DNA of 46,432 bases from Candidatus Nealsoniibacteriota bacterium. GTDB lineage: Bacteria; Patescibacteriota; Minisyncoccia; Minisyncoccales; JAUWAW01. Below, piece by piece: positions 1 through 8,463 of this stretch (positions are counted from its first letter, which is position 1; each line of letters starts with the position of its first letter). The notes beneath the pieces are model-generated. The model saw only the letters and a list, made by a program, of their open reading frames with translations, made no database searches and had not been told where the DNA came from. Position numbers and translations under genes: made by a program. The DNA is taken from contig JAUWAW010000001.1 of assembly GCA_030601865.1 (NCBI GenBank), forward strand, positions 1-46,432, read 5' to 3'.

Positions 1-1
1 A

Positions 2-1162
2 GGAGGATATATTTTCTATTTGTTAGTATTCCTTTTCACTTTTTTAGTTATTTTAAATTTAATAAAAAAATATTTTATTCTCGGACTCAAAGATAAAAAG
101 AAAATTAGCTATTTTCTAATTGGTAGTTGTCTCTTTTTCGCCCCATTTAACCTCCTTTTCAATGTTCTTTTCCCTATCTTAAGAGGAACCCATGAGTATT
201 ATCAATTCGGTGATTACTCCGCGATTTTTCTCCTCGGGTTTACTGCCTACGCAATTGTTAAACGAGAATTATTTGGTATGAAGGTTGTCTTAACTACTCT
301 TTTTGTTACTCTGATTGCGATTTTGTTGGCGTTGGATACTTTTGTTTTTACGGCTCAGTTGAATTTGCAGATTTTGAAGGGGGCGATTTTAATTATCTTT
401 TTGTATTTTGGCTATCTAATGATTAAAAGTGTTTTAGCAGAAATTGAGAGAAGGGAAGAGGTTGAAAAATTGTCCAGAGCCAAATCCGAGTTTATTTCCA
501 TTGCCTCGCATCAATTGCGCACGCCCCTGACCGCCATCAAGGGCTACATCTCCATGATTCTTGAAGGCACTTATGGAAAAATGACTGCAAAAATCAGAAG
601 ACCAATGGAAAATGTCTACAAATCCAATGAAAGATTGATAAAACTGGTTAACGACCTTTTAAGTGTTTCCAGGATTGAGTCAGGTCGCATAGAGTTGGAG
701 CTTGAGAAGACAAGTTTAGAAGATTTAATTTTTAGCGTGGTGCAGGAATTAAAAATTACAGCCAAAAAGAAGGGGCTTCGCTTGAAATGGCAAAAGCCGG
801 CTGAGCCCTTGCCCGAAACCCTCATTGATAAAGATCAAATAAGGCAGGTTATTTTAAATGTGATTGATAATGCCATAAGATACACTCATTACGGCCAAAT
901 AGTTGTCAAGCTCAAAAGGCAAAAGGAATTTTTGTTAATTGAGATTTCTGATACCGGCGGAGGACTCAGCAAAGAAGAAATTTCTTATCTTTTTGAGAGT
1001 TTTTCCCGGGGCAGGGTCGGCGCTCGGTTATGGAGCGACGGCATGGGTTTAGGCCTTTATGTAGCCAAAAAATTTGTTGAAATGCACCAAGGCAAAATCT
1101 GGACCGAATCACCAGGCAAAGAAAAAGGCAGCACCTTTTATATTGAACTGCCGATTAAATAA
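2..1162 (+). CDS. Membrane sensor histidine kinase (5' end cut by window)
   Basis: Sensor kinase of a two-component system. The frame is open to the window edge, so the N-terminus is missing; the first in-window start candidate is TTG at 20. About 130 hydrophobic residues with several membrane helices come first, as in kinases with a 7TM-type N-terminal region, then a short coiled linker. The HisKA motif ASHQLRTPL has its phospho-acceptor His near residue 164 (numbering from TTG 20). The N box (NVIDNAIRYT), G1 (DTGGG) and G2 (GMGLGLYVAKK) boxes of the HATPase domain follow, so the catalytic core is complete. The likely partner is the response regulator at 3304, now separated from it by an opposite-strand gene. 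The signal is unknown. Confidence 0.9.
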   Translation, partial: GGYIFYLLVFLFTFLVILNLIKKYFILGLKDKKKISYFLIGSCLFFAPFNLLFNVLFPILRGTHEYYQFGDYSAIFLLGFTAYAIVKRELFGMKVVLTTLFVTLIAILLALDTFVFTAQLNLQILKGAILIIFLYFGYLMIKSVLAEIERREEVEKLSRAKSEFISIASHQLRTPLTAIKGYISMILEGTYGKMTAKIRRPMENVYKSNERLIKLVNDLLSVSRIESGRIELELEKTSLEDLIFSVVQELKITAKKKGLRLKWQKPAEPLPETLIDKDQIRQVILNVIDNAIRYTHYGQIVVKLKRQKEFLLIEISDTGGGLSKEEISYLFESFSRGRVGARLWSDGMGLGLYVAKKFVEMHQGKIWTESPGKEKGSTFYIELPIK

Positions 1163-1212
1163 CTAAAAACTTCCCAAAAAGTTCACGATCGCGCGGAAAC
1201 TGGGAAGTTGGT

Positions 1213-1283
1213 AAAAAAAAAGGAGCATGGGAAGGGGAAAGATGATGAGTGATGCCTCATATCTTTCTTTTTCTTCCCATGCT
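1213..1283 (-). terminator. Intrinsic terminator of the sorting-domain gene
   Basis: An 11-bp stem (AGCATGGGAAG at 1224-1234 with its complement at 1273-1283) is followed on the minus strand by nine T (complement of 1213-1221). It lies downstream of the minus-strand gene ending at 1335. A second stem (AACTTCCCA around 1170-1210) lies beyond it. Confidence 0.75.
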
Positions 1284-1329
1284 CTTGAGGAGTGCAAGAA
1301 GCTGGATCACAACTCCTTATATCCACTTA

Positions 1330-1358
1330 GATGATTATCTGACGATAATCATCTTTTT
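1330..1358 (+). terminator. Hairpin with T5 overlapping the end of the sorting-domain gene
   Basis: GATGATTATC (1330-1339) and GATAATCATC (1344-1353) form a perfect 10-bp stem with a 4-nt loop followed by T5 on the plus strand. It overlaps the stop codon of the minus-strand gene and could stop read-through from the kinase gene. Confidence 0.4.
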
Positions 1359-3023
1359 AGTTGCGGTGAACTCATTGGCTTTGAATGTATAGAAATACAC
1401 TCCAGAGGCCACCGGCTCACCAAGATTATCTCGGCCGTCCCAGTAAGCGGCTTTATCTTTTGACAGATAAGTGCCTGCTGGTTGACGGCCAAGTTCTAAT
1501 GTGCGAATTAAACTACCAGTTAAGCTGAAGATTTTTATTATCACCTCCGCGTCTTCGGCCAACTGATACGGTATCCACGTCTCCGGATTAAACGGATTAG
1601 GATAGTTTTGAAGCAACGCTGTCTTAGCAGGGATGGCGGGAATTTCTCCTATTTCCCAATCGGGTTTTGTCTTGCCCCAGGTTGTGGGATATTTCCCTTC
1701 GGGTTCCACCGAAAGCATCTCTCTGGGTTGGTAGGCATAGAAATATCTCGCCTCAAGTGGAGTAACCGAACCAAATAAGTTTATTGGTGGTTCTCCGAAG
1801 TGGGTTTCCACCCAAACGAGATGTACTTTTCCCCTTCCGGCAGTTATATTAGGCGACTTCGCAAAGCTTTCAACGAGTGTTGTGGGCTTTGACCATTGAC
1901 CATTTTTGGGTTTGAACACATAGCAGATGCTCCCTTCAGGGGCTTCTTTCCAGACGAGATGGAAACTACCATCCTTATCTATAGCCAGGTGAACGCCTGC
2001 TCTCAGGATCCAGTGTTCTCTGTTCGGATCAATATGGTCGAAGGTAGAAACTGGCTCAAACAATTTAAATGCCTCTCCTGTTTGTTGAGCAATTGTATGT
2101 AAGATAGGCCCACCATCTGGACATTCGTCAGATGATTCTGGCCAAAGTAGCCAAATGAGATGCATGTTATTTTCATTATCGAAAACCACATCGCTTAAGA
2201 AGATAAAAGGATATCGGGGGTCTTTTTCAAGCGAAATGTCCACTGGCTGGCTCCATTCACCATTCTCTGGTTTGTAAGTATAAAACCAGAGATATCCAGT
2301 TTTGCATCCGATCGATGCAGCGAAATGGTGCAGAGTATTATTACTATCTGCGCCAAGAAATCCAGATATTTCCATTGGATAAATTGTTCGTGCAACCTGC
2401 CAATCATTTAGTGGCTTTTCTTTTACTGCAGGAGGAATTAAAGAAGCCATCGTCTCCCCGTTTTTCTTTCTCACTATCCACCAGTCAGAATAATGGATAT
2501 GGAAAATTATGTGGAGGTCGCCTTTTTTATCAAAGGTGATACTCCAGCTTGGATAGTCTTCGGTACCCCATTCTAACAGCTCTCTAATTTCAGTAGGGAT
2601 AAGCCGCTGAGGACTTAACCAAATACCATCTTTTTTCGTAGAGAAAAAGAAATCCTCCTGATGTTCCTCATTGAATCCTTGCCAGAAGATATAAGGATTT
2701 TCCTCTTCGTCAACGAGTAGATGGCAATTGTACCCCCCGTTTGGCTTTATTCGTTCAAGAACGAGTGGTTCTGTCCAATCCCAATCCCTTTTCTTATAAG
2801 AATACAAGATTTCACTTTTTTCTCCCATTACCTGTTTTAAGATAATATGGACATTATCCATGCTATCCGTAATAACTTCGGTGCCAACAGAGAAAGGGCC
2901 TGGAGGAGCGAGACTGTTTTCAAAGAACACTTTAGATTCTGACCAGTCGCCTGCCCAACTTGTGGCGATTGCTCCTAACCACATAGCAAGGACTGCTACA
3001 GCAAACAAAACTTTGCGTTTCAT
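1335..3023 (-). CDS. Secreted protein with C-terminal FlgD/T9SS type A-like sorting domain
   Basis: The 562-aa product starts at ATG 3023, chosen because a perfect GGAGGT lies 7 nt upstream. A signal peptide (MKRKVLF, hydrophobic core, AWA-like cleavage near residue 25) is followed by about 430 residues with repeated HLIW/HLVW-type motifs, suggesting a beta-propeller. The last 90 residues (NYPNPFNPETWIPYQL, then a WDGRDNLGEPVASGVYFY stretch) are a textbook C-terminal sorting or FlgD-like Ig domain. Such domains are typical of Poribacteria, Bacteroidota and related Gram-negatives using type IX secretion, which Patescibacteria are not known to possess. It has a near-consensus promoter, strong SD and terminator of its own, unlike neighbouring genes. 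Transfer, or less likely a chimeric contig, is inferred. Confidence 0.85.
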   Translation of the reverse strand: MKRKVLFAVAVLAMWLGAIATSWAGDWSESKVFFENSLAPPGPFSVGTEVITDSMDNVHIILKQVMGEKSEILYSYKKRDWDWTEPLVLERIKPNGGYNCHLLVDEEENPYIFWQGFNEEHQEDFFFSTKKDGIWLSPQRLIPTEIRELLEWGTEDYPSWSITFDKKGDLHIIFHIHYSDWWIVRKKNGETMASLIPPAVKEKPLNDWQVARTIYPMEISGFLGADSNNTLHHFAASIGCKTGYLWFYTYKPENGEWSQPVDISLEKDPRYPFIFLSDVVFDNENNMHLIWLLWPESSDECPDGGPILHTIAQQTGEAFKLFEPVSTFDHIDPNREHWILRAGVHLAIDKDGSFHLVWKEAPEGSICYVFKPKNGQWSKPTTLVESFAKSPNITAGRGKVHLVWVETHFGEPPINLFGSVTPLEARYFYAYQPREMLSVEPEGKYPTTWGKTKPDWEIGEIPAIPAKTALLQNYPNPFNPETWIPYQLAEDAEVIIKIFSLTGSLIRTLELGRQPAGTYLSKDKAAYWDGRDNLGEPVASGVYFYTFKANEFTATKKMIIVR

Positions 3024-3133
3024 TTCAATTACCTCCGTTTCTGAGCGTCTTGCGCTCGGTTGGTTCAAATCGGTTCAAAATCATTTCAGCTCTTATTCTT
3101 CTTTCAAAGAGCTTTCCTTTTAACTTTATTTAC

Positions 3134-3163
3134 ATTATATACCAAGCGACACATACTTGTCAA
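3134..3163 (-). promoter_or_regulatory. Sigma70 promoter of the sorting-domain gene
   Basis: On the minus strand TTGACA (3163-3158), an 18-nt spacer and TATAAT (3139-3134) match the consensus perfectly. The leader is about 105 nt and ends with GGAGGT before ATG 3023. Confidence 0.8.
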
Positions 3164-3257
3164 GTTTTTTAAACGATTTTGCTTTGTTTGGTTTGTTTTC
3201 AGCACAGCAAAAGTGTCACAAAAAGTTTCATTTATGTTTTTTGGGGATTACTGGCAT

Positions 3258-3286
3258 TTGACGGAACTATTTAAATTTCATATCAT
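3258..3286 (+). promoter_or_regulatory. Promoter of the response regulator gene
   Basis: TTGACG (3258-3263), a 17-nt spacer and TATCAT (3281-3286). The expected transcript starts near 3293, leaving an approximately 11-nt leader with GAGG ahead of ATG 3304. Confidence 0.65.
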
Positions 3287-3303
3287 TAATATAGAGGTTT
3301 CTT

Positions 3304-3678
3304 ATGCCCGAGAAAAAAGTGAAAATCTTACTTATTGAGGATGAGCAAATTTTGGCTAAGATGTATAAGGACAAGTTTGTTCAGGCCGGGTTTGAGATAG
3401 TTTCGGCCTTTGACGCCCGGGAGGGCTTGGCTTTGGCTAAGAAAGAAAAGCCGGATTTGGTGGTTCTTGATATTTTGCTTCCCCGAGAAAACGGCATTTT
3501 CTTTTTGGAAAAATTAAGAAAAAATGCTCAGACCTGCCTCATTCCAGTTGTTGCCTTTTCTAATTATGACGACCCTGAGACAGCCAAAAGAGCCATAGAG
3601 CTTGGAGCCAAGGCCTATTTAATTAAAACAAATTATACGCCCCAACAAATAATTGAGAAAATTAAAACTTACCTTTAA
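3304..3678 (+). CDS. CheY-like response regulator, receiver domain only
   Basis: A 124-aa single receiver domain with no output domain. The acidic pocket is E12/D13, the phospho-acceptor is D56 in VVLDILLP, the switch residue is S86 in AFSN, and the conserved lysine is K108 in LIKT, so all functional positions are present. It probably receives phosphate from the kinase ending at 1162 and acts through protein-protein contact. It has its own promoter immediately upstream and is followed after 14 nt by aspS, probably in the same transcript. Confidence 0.9.
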   Translation: MPEKKVKILLIEDEQILAKMYKDKFVQAGFEIVSAFDAREGLALAKKEKPDLVVLDILLPRENGIFFLEKLRKNAQTCLIPVVAFSNYDDPETAKRAIELGAKAYLIKTNYTPQQIIEKIKTYL

Positions 3679-3692
3679 TTTAGAAAAAAATC

Positions 3693-5021
3693 ATGCAAAG
3701 ATCTCTAAACGTTGAAACACTCAAAAAACTCGGGAAAAGGGTTAGGGTATGTGGCTGGGTAAATTCCATTAGGTCTCATGGCAAGATTCTTTTTGTTGAC
3801 CTAAGAGACCGAAGCGGTTTGCTCCAGGCAATTTTGGGAACGGAGGGTAGAGAGTTAAAGCCCGAATGGGTGGTTGAACTCACGGGCACTATCAAAAAAC
3901 GGCCCAAGGGTATGGCAAATGCTGAGATTGAAACCGGTAAAGTAGAATTAGTAGTTGAAAATCTTAAAGTCCTGAGCAAATCCAAGACCCCGCCATTTGA
4001 AATAACTGCTGATTCGCGCAAGATTAATGAGGAAACAAGATTAAAATACCGCTATTTAGATTTGCGCACAGAGAGAATGAAAAAAAACTTAATCCTCCGC
4101 CATAAAGTAGTCAAATTTATGCGGGATTTTATGGACGAGAACGGCTTTATAGAAATAGAAACGCCCTTGCTGACCAAAAGCACGCCCGAAGGTGCCCGTG
4201 ATTTTATTGTGCCTTCAAGATTGCACCCGGGAAAATTTTATGCCCTGCCCCAAAGCCCCCAACAGTATAAACAGCTGTTGATGGTGGGCGGAGTGGAAAA
4301 GTATTTTCAGATTGTTAAGTGTCTGCGGGACGAAGACCCCCGGGCTGATAGGCAAGCAGAATTTACTCAATTAGATATGGAGATGAGTTTTGTTGAACAG
4401 GAAGATATTTTGAAATTAACTGAGAAATTAATGAATGGGATTGCTAAATTAATTGGCCGTAAAGTAACTTGGCATCGTTTAACTTATGCTCAAGCCCTAA
4501 AGAAACACAAAACAGACAAGCCGGATTTGCAACGAAACAAAGATGAATTAGCTTTTTGCTGGATTCTTGATTGGCCTTTGTTTGACTGGAATAAAGAGGA
4601 AAAACGTTGGGATCCAATGCACCATATTTTTACCGCTCCCCAGGACCCGAATTTCAAAGACCCCAAAACTGCCAAATCCTGGCAACATGATTTAGTTTTA
4701 AATGGTTATGAGATTGGCGGGGGTAGTCTCAGAATTCATACCCGTGAACTGCAAGAGAAGATTTTTGAATTAGTCGGCATTCCAGCAAAAGAGTCAAAGA
4801 AGAAATTTGGCCATTTGTTGCGTGCCTTTGAATATGGCGCGCCGCCTCATGGAGGGATTGCCTTAGGCATTGACCGTTTGCTGATGTTTTTAACTAATGA
4901 ATCAAGTATTCGCGAGGTAATGGCTTTTCCCAAAACCGGCGATGGTCGGTCTCTGATGATGGATACGCCGTCAAAAGTGGATAAAGCTCAATTAAAGGAA
5001 CTTCATGTCAAAACCGTTTAA
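3693..5021 (+). CDS. aspS: Aspartyl-tRNA synthetase lacking the GAD domain
   Basis: Charges tRNA with aspartate. At 442 aa it is about 150 residues shorter than usual bacterial AspRS. It has an N-terminal OB-fold anticodon-binding domain (VRVCGWVNSIRSHGKILFVD) and the class II core: motif 1 around GFIEIETPLLTKSTPEGARDF, motif 2 FQIVKCLRDEDPRADRQ, motif 3 GGIALGIDRLLM. The bacterial signature TDKPDL is followed directly by FCWILDWPLFDW, so the GAD insertion normally between them is gone. The His in the OB-fold loop (RSHGK) resembles non-discriminating AspRS that also charge tRNA-Asn; that is inference. Its 3' end overlaps the next gene by 17 nt. Confidence 0.95.
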   Translation: MQRSLNVETLKKLGKRVRVCGWVNSIRSHGKILFVDLRDRSGLLQAILGTEGRELKPEWVVELTGTIKKRPKGMANAEIETGKVELVVENLKVLSKSKTPPFEITADSRKINEETRLKYRYLDLRTERMKKNLILRHKVVKFMRDFMDENGFIEIETPLLTKSTPEGARDFIVPSRLHPGKFYALPQSPQQYKQLLMVGGVEKYFQIVKCLRDEDPRADRQAEFTQLDMEMSFVEQEDILKLTEKLMNGIAKLIGRKVTWHRLTYAQALKKHKTDKPDLQRNKDELAFCWILDWPLFDWNKEEKRWDPMHHIFTAPQDPNFKDPKTAKSWQHDLVLNGYEIGGGSLRIHTRELQEKIFELVGIPAKESKKKFGHLLRAFEYGAPPHGGIALGIDRLLMFLTNESSIREVMAFPKTGDGRSLMMDTPSKVDKAQLKELHVKTV

Positions 5022-5925
5022 AATTTTCTTAATTGCATTTGTTGTTAGTATGCCTTTTTGGTGGGGATTTAATGTATTTAGCCAAAAAATAGAAGATTTT
5101 TTCTTTTGGTACAAAATAGCTACTGATCCTCAGCTATTGGTGGCTCAGGCCAGTCAAGAGCGGTTTGAACAACAATTAAATAATTTAAAGCCCTTTCGTA
5201 ACCATCAAGTTGGCGATTTAGAGATTGAAGCAAAATCAGTCCTGGCAGTACACCTTACTACTGAAAGGCAAAAAGTTCTTTTGGGAAAAAATAAAGAGGC
5301 CAAACTGCCCATAGCCAGCCTGACTAAACTGATGACCGCGCTTATAGTTTTAGAAAATTATCCTTTTAACCAAGAAATTGAAAATCTCCTCTATTCTTTA
5401 CTGATGGAGTCAAGCAATGATGCTGCTTATGCTTTAACTGAAACAATGGGAGAGGAAGCTTTTGTAGATTTAATGAATTTAACGGCCAAAGATTTGGGGC
5501 TGGAGAATACCTATTTTGTCAACCCCACTGGGCTTGACCCCCACACCTCTGGAGGTGTGGGGGTGGACCCAAAAGAGGATGCGTTGCCCAATCATTCAAC
5601 TGCTGAAGATTTAGTCAAATTCACCAATTACTTACTTAAAAAGCCATTAATCTGGGAGATTCTTTCCACTTACGAGTTTGACCTTTACTCCCCTAACGGC
5701 CTCTTTGACCATAAGGTTTTAAATACTAACGAGCTTTTAGGGCAAATACCCAGCATTGTGGGGGGCAAAACTGGTGAAACCCCCAAAGCCGGAGATTGCC
5801 TTCTTTTAGTTTTGAAAGCCCCTCGAAACAATGGTTACTTGATAAATGTAATTTTGGGTTCTCAGGACCGTTTCAAAGAAATGAAAAAACTGATTGGCTG
5901 GGTCCGTAGAGCCTACAAGTGGTAA
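5005..5925 (+). CDS. D-alanyl-D-alanine carboxypeptidase, S11 family
   Basis: Penicillin-binding serine peptidase that trims pentapeptide stems of peptidoglycan outside the membrane. An N-terminal membrane anchor (residues 6-23) is followed by the three catalytic motifs: SxxK as S105-L-T-K108, SxN as S136-S-N138 and KTG at 255-257. The distance between SxxK and SxN is only about 30 residues, shorter than in the classical family. Residues 178-190 (DPHTSGGVGVDP region) fall between the conserved FVNPTGLD and HSTAEDL motifs and are encoded by a perfect 12-bp-arm palindrome, so they look like an in-frame insertion. The start ATG 5005 has AAGGA upstream and overlaps aspS. Confidence 0.9.
   Translation: MSKPFKIFLIAFVVSMPFWWGFNVFSQKIEDFFFWYKIATDPQLLVAQASQERFEQQLNNLKPFRNHQVGDLEIEAKSVLAVHLTTERQKVLLGKNKEAKLPIASLTKLMTALIVLENYPFNQEIENLLYSLLMESSNDAAYALTETMGEEAFVDLMNLTAKDLGLENTYFVNPTGLDPHTSGGVGVDPKEDALPNHSTAEDLVKFTNYLLKKPLIWEILSTYEFDLYSPNGLFDHKVLNTNELLGQIPSIVGGKTGETPKAGDCLLLVLKAPRNNGYLINVILGSQDRFKEMKKLIGWVRRAYKW
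5537..5564. repeat. Palindromic element inside the carboxypeptidase gene (CCCCCACACC family)
   Basis: Perfect arms ACCCCCACACCT and AGGTGTGGGGGT around CTGG. The same arm core recurs at 37281-37319 and 42955-42990. Confidence 0.85.
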
Positions 5926-5927
5926 TT

Positions 5928-6986
5928 ATGCCAAAAGTATTTTTTTTAATTTTAATTCTTCTCCTCATAGTTGTTTTTGGCTTTTTTATTTTCCAACAAA
6001 CAAAAGAAAAAGAAAGTCCCTCCCAGGAGGAGGGTCCAAAAACTGAAGTTTTTGAGCCGGCTTTGTTAGATTGGGAAGAAGCTACTTCTGAGGCACCCTG
6101 GTCAAAAAGAGACTCTCATGCCAGTTTAGTTTTTCAGGATAAAATTTGGCTTTTTGGCGGAATAGAGGGAGAAGAAGTTTTTGATGGCAATTATACAAAA
6201 CTTCCCCATAAAAGCGATATTTGGGTTTCCGAAAACGGAAAAGATTGGCAATTGATAAGGGAAGATGCTCCCTGGGGACAAAGAAGATCTTTGGGAATGG
6301 TAGTTTTTAAAGATAAAATTTGGTTATTGGGAGGTTGGGAAAAACAAAAAAATGACCACAAAAATGATGTTTGGGTTTCTGAAGATGGGGTAAGTTGGCA
6401 AAGAGTTCTCTCTTTTGCTCCCTGGCAGGCCAGAAGCGGTCAGGCAGTAGTAGTTTTTGACCATAAAATATGGGTCATCGGAGGTGTTAATTTTTACAAA
6501 AGAGAAACGAAAAATGATGTCTGGTATTCTGAGGATGGAATAAACTGGCTTGAAGCTACATCCTCGGCTGCTTGGTCGCCAAGGTATGACCATGCAGTAG
6601 CGGTTTTTAAGAATAGAATGTGGTTGACTGGAGGAGTTGCTCTTCATAATGCACCAGCCAAAAATGATATCTGGGTCTCAGAAGATGGCAAAAATTGGCA
6701 ACTTGTTACTGAGCAAGCATCTTTTCCAGTACGACATGGACACACCTCGGTTGTCTTTAAAGATAAACTCTGGATTATCAGTGGCTGGGATACTGAACAA
6801 GATGAAGGGCTAAGAGATACTTGGTATTCAGAAGATGGTTACCAGTGGGAAAAAACCCTCAAAGATACGCCCTGGATAGGAAGAGAAGACCATACCTCAG
6901 TGGTCTTTAAGGATAGAATCTGGGTGATGGGAGGTATGAACAGCAACTGGAAATGGAAAAATGATGTTTGGTCTTCAACCCCTTAG
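5928..6986 (+). CDS. Membrane-anchored kelch-repeat protein
   Basis: The 352-aa product has an N-terminal hydrophobic segment (residues 4-24, signal anchor or uncleaved signal) and a short charged linker. Six repeats follow of about 50 residues with the pattern H/A-VVFKDKIWLxGG ... NDVWVSEDGxxWQ, matching a six-bladed kelch beta-propeller. Such domains bind proteins or glycans; no catalytic residues are visible. ATG 5928 follows the carboxypeptidase stop by 2 nt, and an in-frame GTG at 5919 is less likely. It is probably co-transcribed with aspS and the carboxypeptidase, suggesting an envelope role. The stop overlaps the opposite-strand L,D-transpeptidase remnant by 4 nt. Confidence 0.85.
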   Translation: MPKVFFLILILLLIVVFGFFIFQQTKEKESPSQEEGPKTEVFEPALLDWEEATSEAPWSKRDSHASLVFQDKIWLFGGIEGEEVFDGNYTKLPHKSDIWVSENGKDWQLIREDAPWGQRRSLGMVVFKDKIWLLGGWEKQKNDHKNDVWVSEDGVSWQRVLSFAPWQARSGQAVVVFDHKIWVIGGVNFYKRETKNDVWYSEDGINWLEATSSAAWSPRYDHAVAVFKNRMWLTGGVALHNAPAKNDIWVSEDGKNWQLVTEQASFPVRHGHTSVVFKDKLWIISGWDTEQDEGLRDTWYSEDGYQWEKTLKDTPWIGREDHTSVVFKDRIWVMGGMNSNWKWKNDVWSSTP

Positions 6987-7348
6987 TACTTCCAACAAAA
7001 CCAATTTCTCTGATACTGATTGGATATCTTGCCTGTTTTAAAATCATAGCACCAAGTCAAAGGTTCTTTTCCATCAGGAGTGGGAGTTTCTCTTTTCCCT
7101 GTTGAAACCGAAAATTCATTGACCATTTCTCCATTTTCAAATATTTTAATTTTTTGTTGAGAAAGGTCAACTTTTATTCTTTTTTCCGGGCCGGTTTCAA
7201 AAACCTGGGAAATAGTAGCCAGAAATCTTTGCCCAAGAGAGACCTTGAGAGGATAGTTTTGTATGCCGATATTTCTCTCAAGAGTCAGAATTGAAAAAAC
7301 TAAAGTAATAGCTAAAATTACTACAGGTAATAATAAAAGGTTTCTCAT
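6983..7348 (-). pseudogene. Truncated L,D-transpeptidase (YkuD) remnant
   Basis: The 121-aa frame has an N-terminal membrane anchor (residues 3-22) and then the start of a YkuD domain: RIKVDLSQQKIKIFENGEMV followed by FSVSTGKRETPTPDG, the typical beta-strands leading to the catalytic half. After TPDG the sequence diverges and stops, so the HG...SHGCIR active-site region (His and Cys nucleophile) is absent. No continuation is visible in other frames, because the kelch gene begins immediately. It is best read as a gene broken by recombination or deletion; an independent short anchored protein is possible but less likely. Confidence 0.7.
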
Positions 7349-7368
7349 GTCATTTATTTTATCATATT

Positions 7369-8427
7369 ATGCCGGATGTAGCGATTAATGTTATTAAAAT
7401 TTTTACTCTGGGAGCCATTAGTTTCTTATTGGCTTTTTTATTAACGCCCGGTTTGACGCACTTTCTCTATAAGCGCAAACTTTGGCGAAAAAAAGTAAGG
7501 ACTAAATCAATTGACGGCAAAGAAGTGCCTATCTTTAAAAAGTTCCGAAGTAGGGGAGAGGTAAGCACTCCTCGCTTTGGCGGCATTTTAATCTGGGGGA
7601 CCACGCTTTTATTGGCAGTTCTTTTTCTTATTCTTTCCAAAACCAATATCTGGTGGTTCCAAAAATTGAATTTCTTAAGCCGTTCCCAAACCTGGCTGCC
7701 TCTTTTTGCCTTAATTTCTGCTTCTTTATTGGGACTGGTAGATGACCTTCTGCAGGTTACGGGCTTGGGAAAATATGTTGGAGGAGGACTTGGGCTTAAG
7801 AAGAGATTGATTATCGTGGCCTTGATTGGTTTGATTGGCGGCTGGTGGTGTTTTGTTAAATTGGACTGGAATACTTTGCATATTCCCGGCATCGGAGATT
7901 TTGTTATTGGCATTTGGTATATTCCTTTATTTATTTTAGTTATGTTAGCTACTTACGCTGGCGGAGTAATTGACGGCTTAGATGGTTTAGCCGGCGGGGT
8001 CTTTGCTTCTATTTTTGCGGCTTTTGCTGTGATTGCTTTTTTTCTAGGTCAGACGGACTTAGCCGCTTTCTGCGCTGTTATTTTAGGCGCTATTTTGGCT
8101 TTTCTTTGGTTTAATATCCCACCGGCCCGTTTCTATATGGGAGAAACCGGTGTCTTAGGGCTTTGCGCTGTTTTAACGGTTATTGCTTTTTTAACTAATT
8201 CCGTGTTAGTATTACCGATAATCGCGTTTCTGTTAGTTGTTGAGGCGGGCTCGGTGATTATTCAACTTCTTTCTAAAAAATTCCGTCATAAAAAAGTATT
8301 TTTAGCCAGCCCCATCCATTACCATTTTGAAGCCAAGGGCTGGCCCCATTACAAGGTGACCATGCGATTTTGGGTAATCGGAATAGTAATGGCCATTATT
8401 GGAGTTACTATTAGATTATTGGGGTAG
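7369..8427 (+). CDS. mraY: Phospho-N-acetylmuramoyl-pentapeptide-transferase (MraY)
   Basis: Integral membrane enzyme that transfers phospho-MurNAc-pentapeptide to undecaprenyl phosphate, giving lipid I. It is 352 aa with about ten membrane helices. Family marks are the cytoplasmic LVDDLL aspartates (125-126), IDGLDGLAGG (201-210), FYMGETG (256-261) and the loop motif HYHFEAKGWPH (317-327). Most MraY enzymes have FMGDxGS where this one has YMGETGV, replacing a catalytic-site Asp by Glu at 259. The NxxDGLDGLA motif is also altered to GGVIDGLDGLA. The gene opens the mraY-murD-ftsW-murG cluster. Confidence 0.92.
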   Translation: MPDVAINVIKIFTLGAISFLLAFLLTPGLTHFLYKRKLWRKKVRTKSIDGKEVPIFKKFRSRGEVSTPRFGGILIWGTTLLLAVLFLILSKTNIWWFQKLNFLSRSQTWLPLFALISASLLGLVDDLLQVTGLGKYVGGGLGLKKRLIIVALIGLIGGWWCFVKLDWNTLHIPGIGDFVIGIWYIPLFILVMLATYAGGVIDGLDGLAGGVFASIFAAFAVIAFFLGQTDLAAFCAVILGAILAFLWFNIPPARFYMGETGVLGLCAVLTVIAFLTNSVLVLPIIAFLLVVEAGSVIIQLLSKKFRHKKVFLASPIHYHFEAKGWPHYKVTMRFWVIGIVMAIIGVTIRLLG

Positions 8428-8463
8428 GGGACTATAGCACGGTTAAAAGACGCAAAGATTAAG

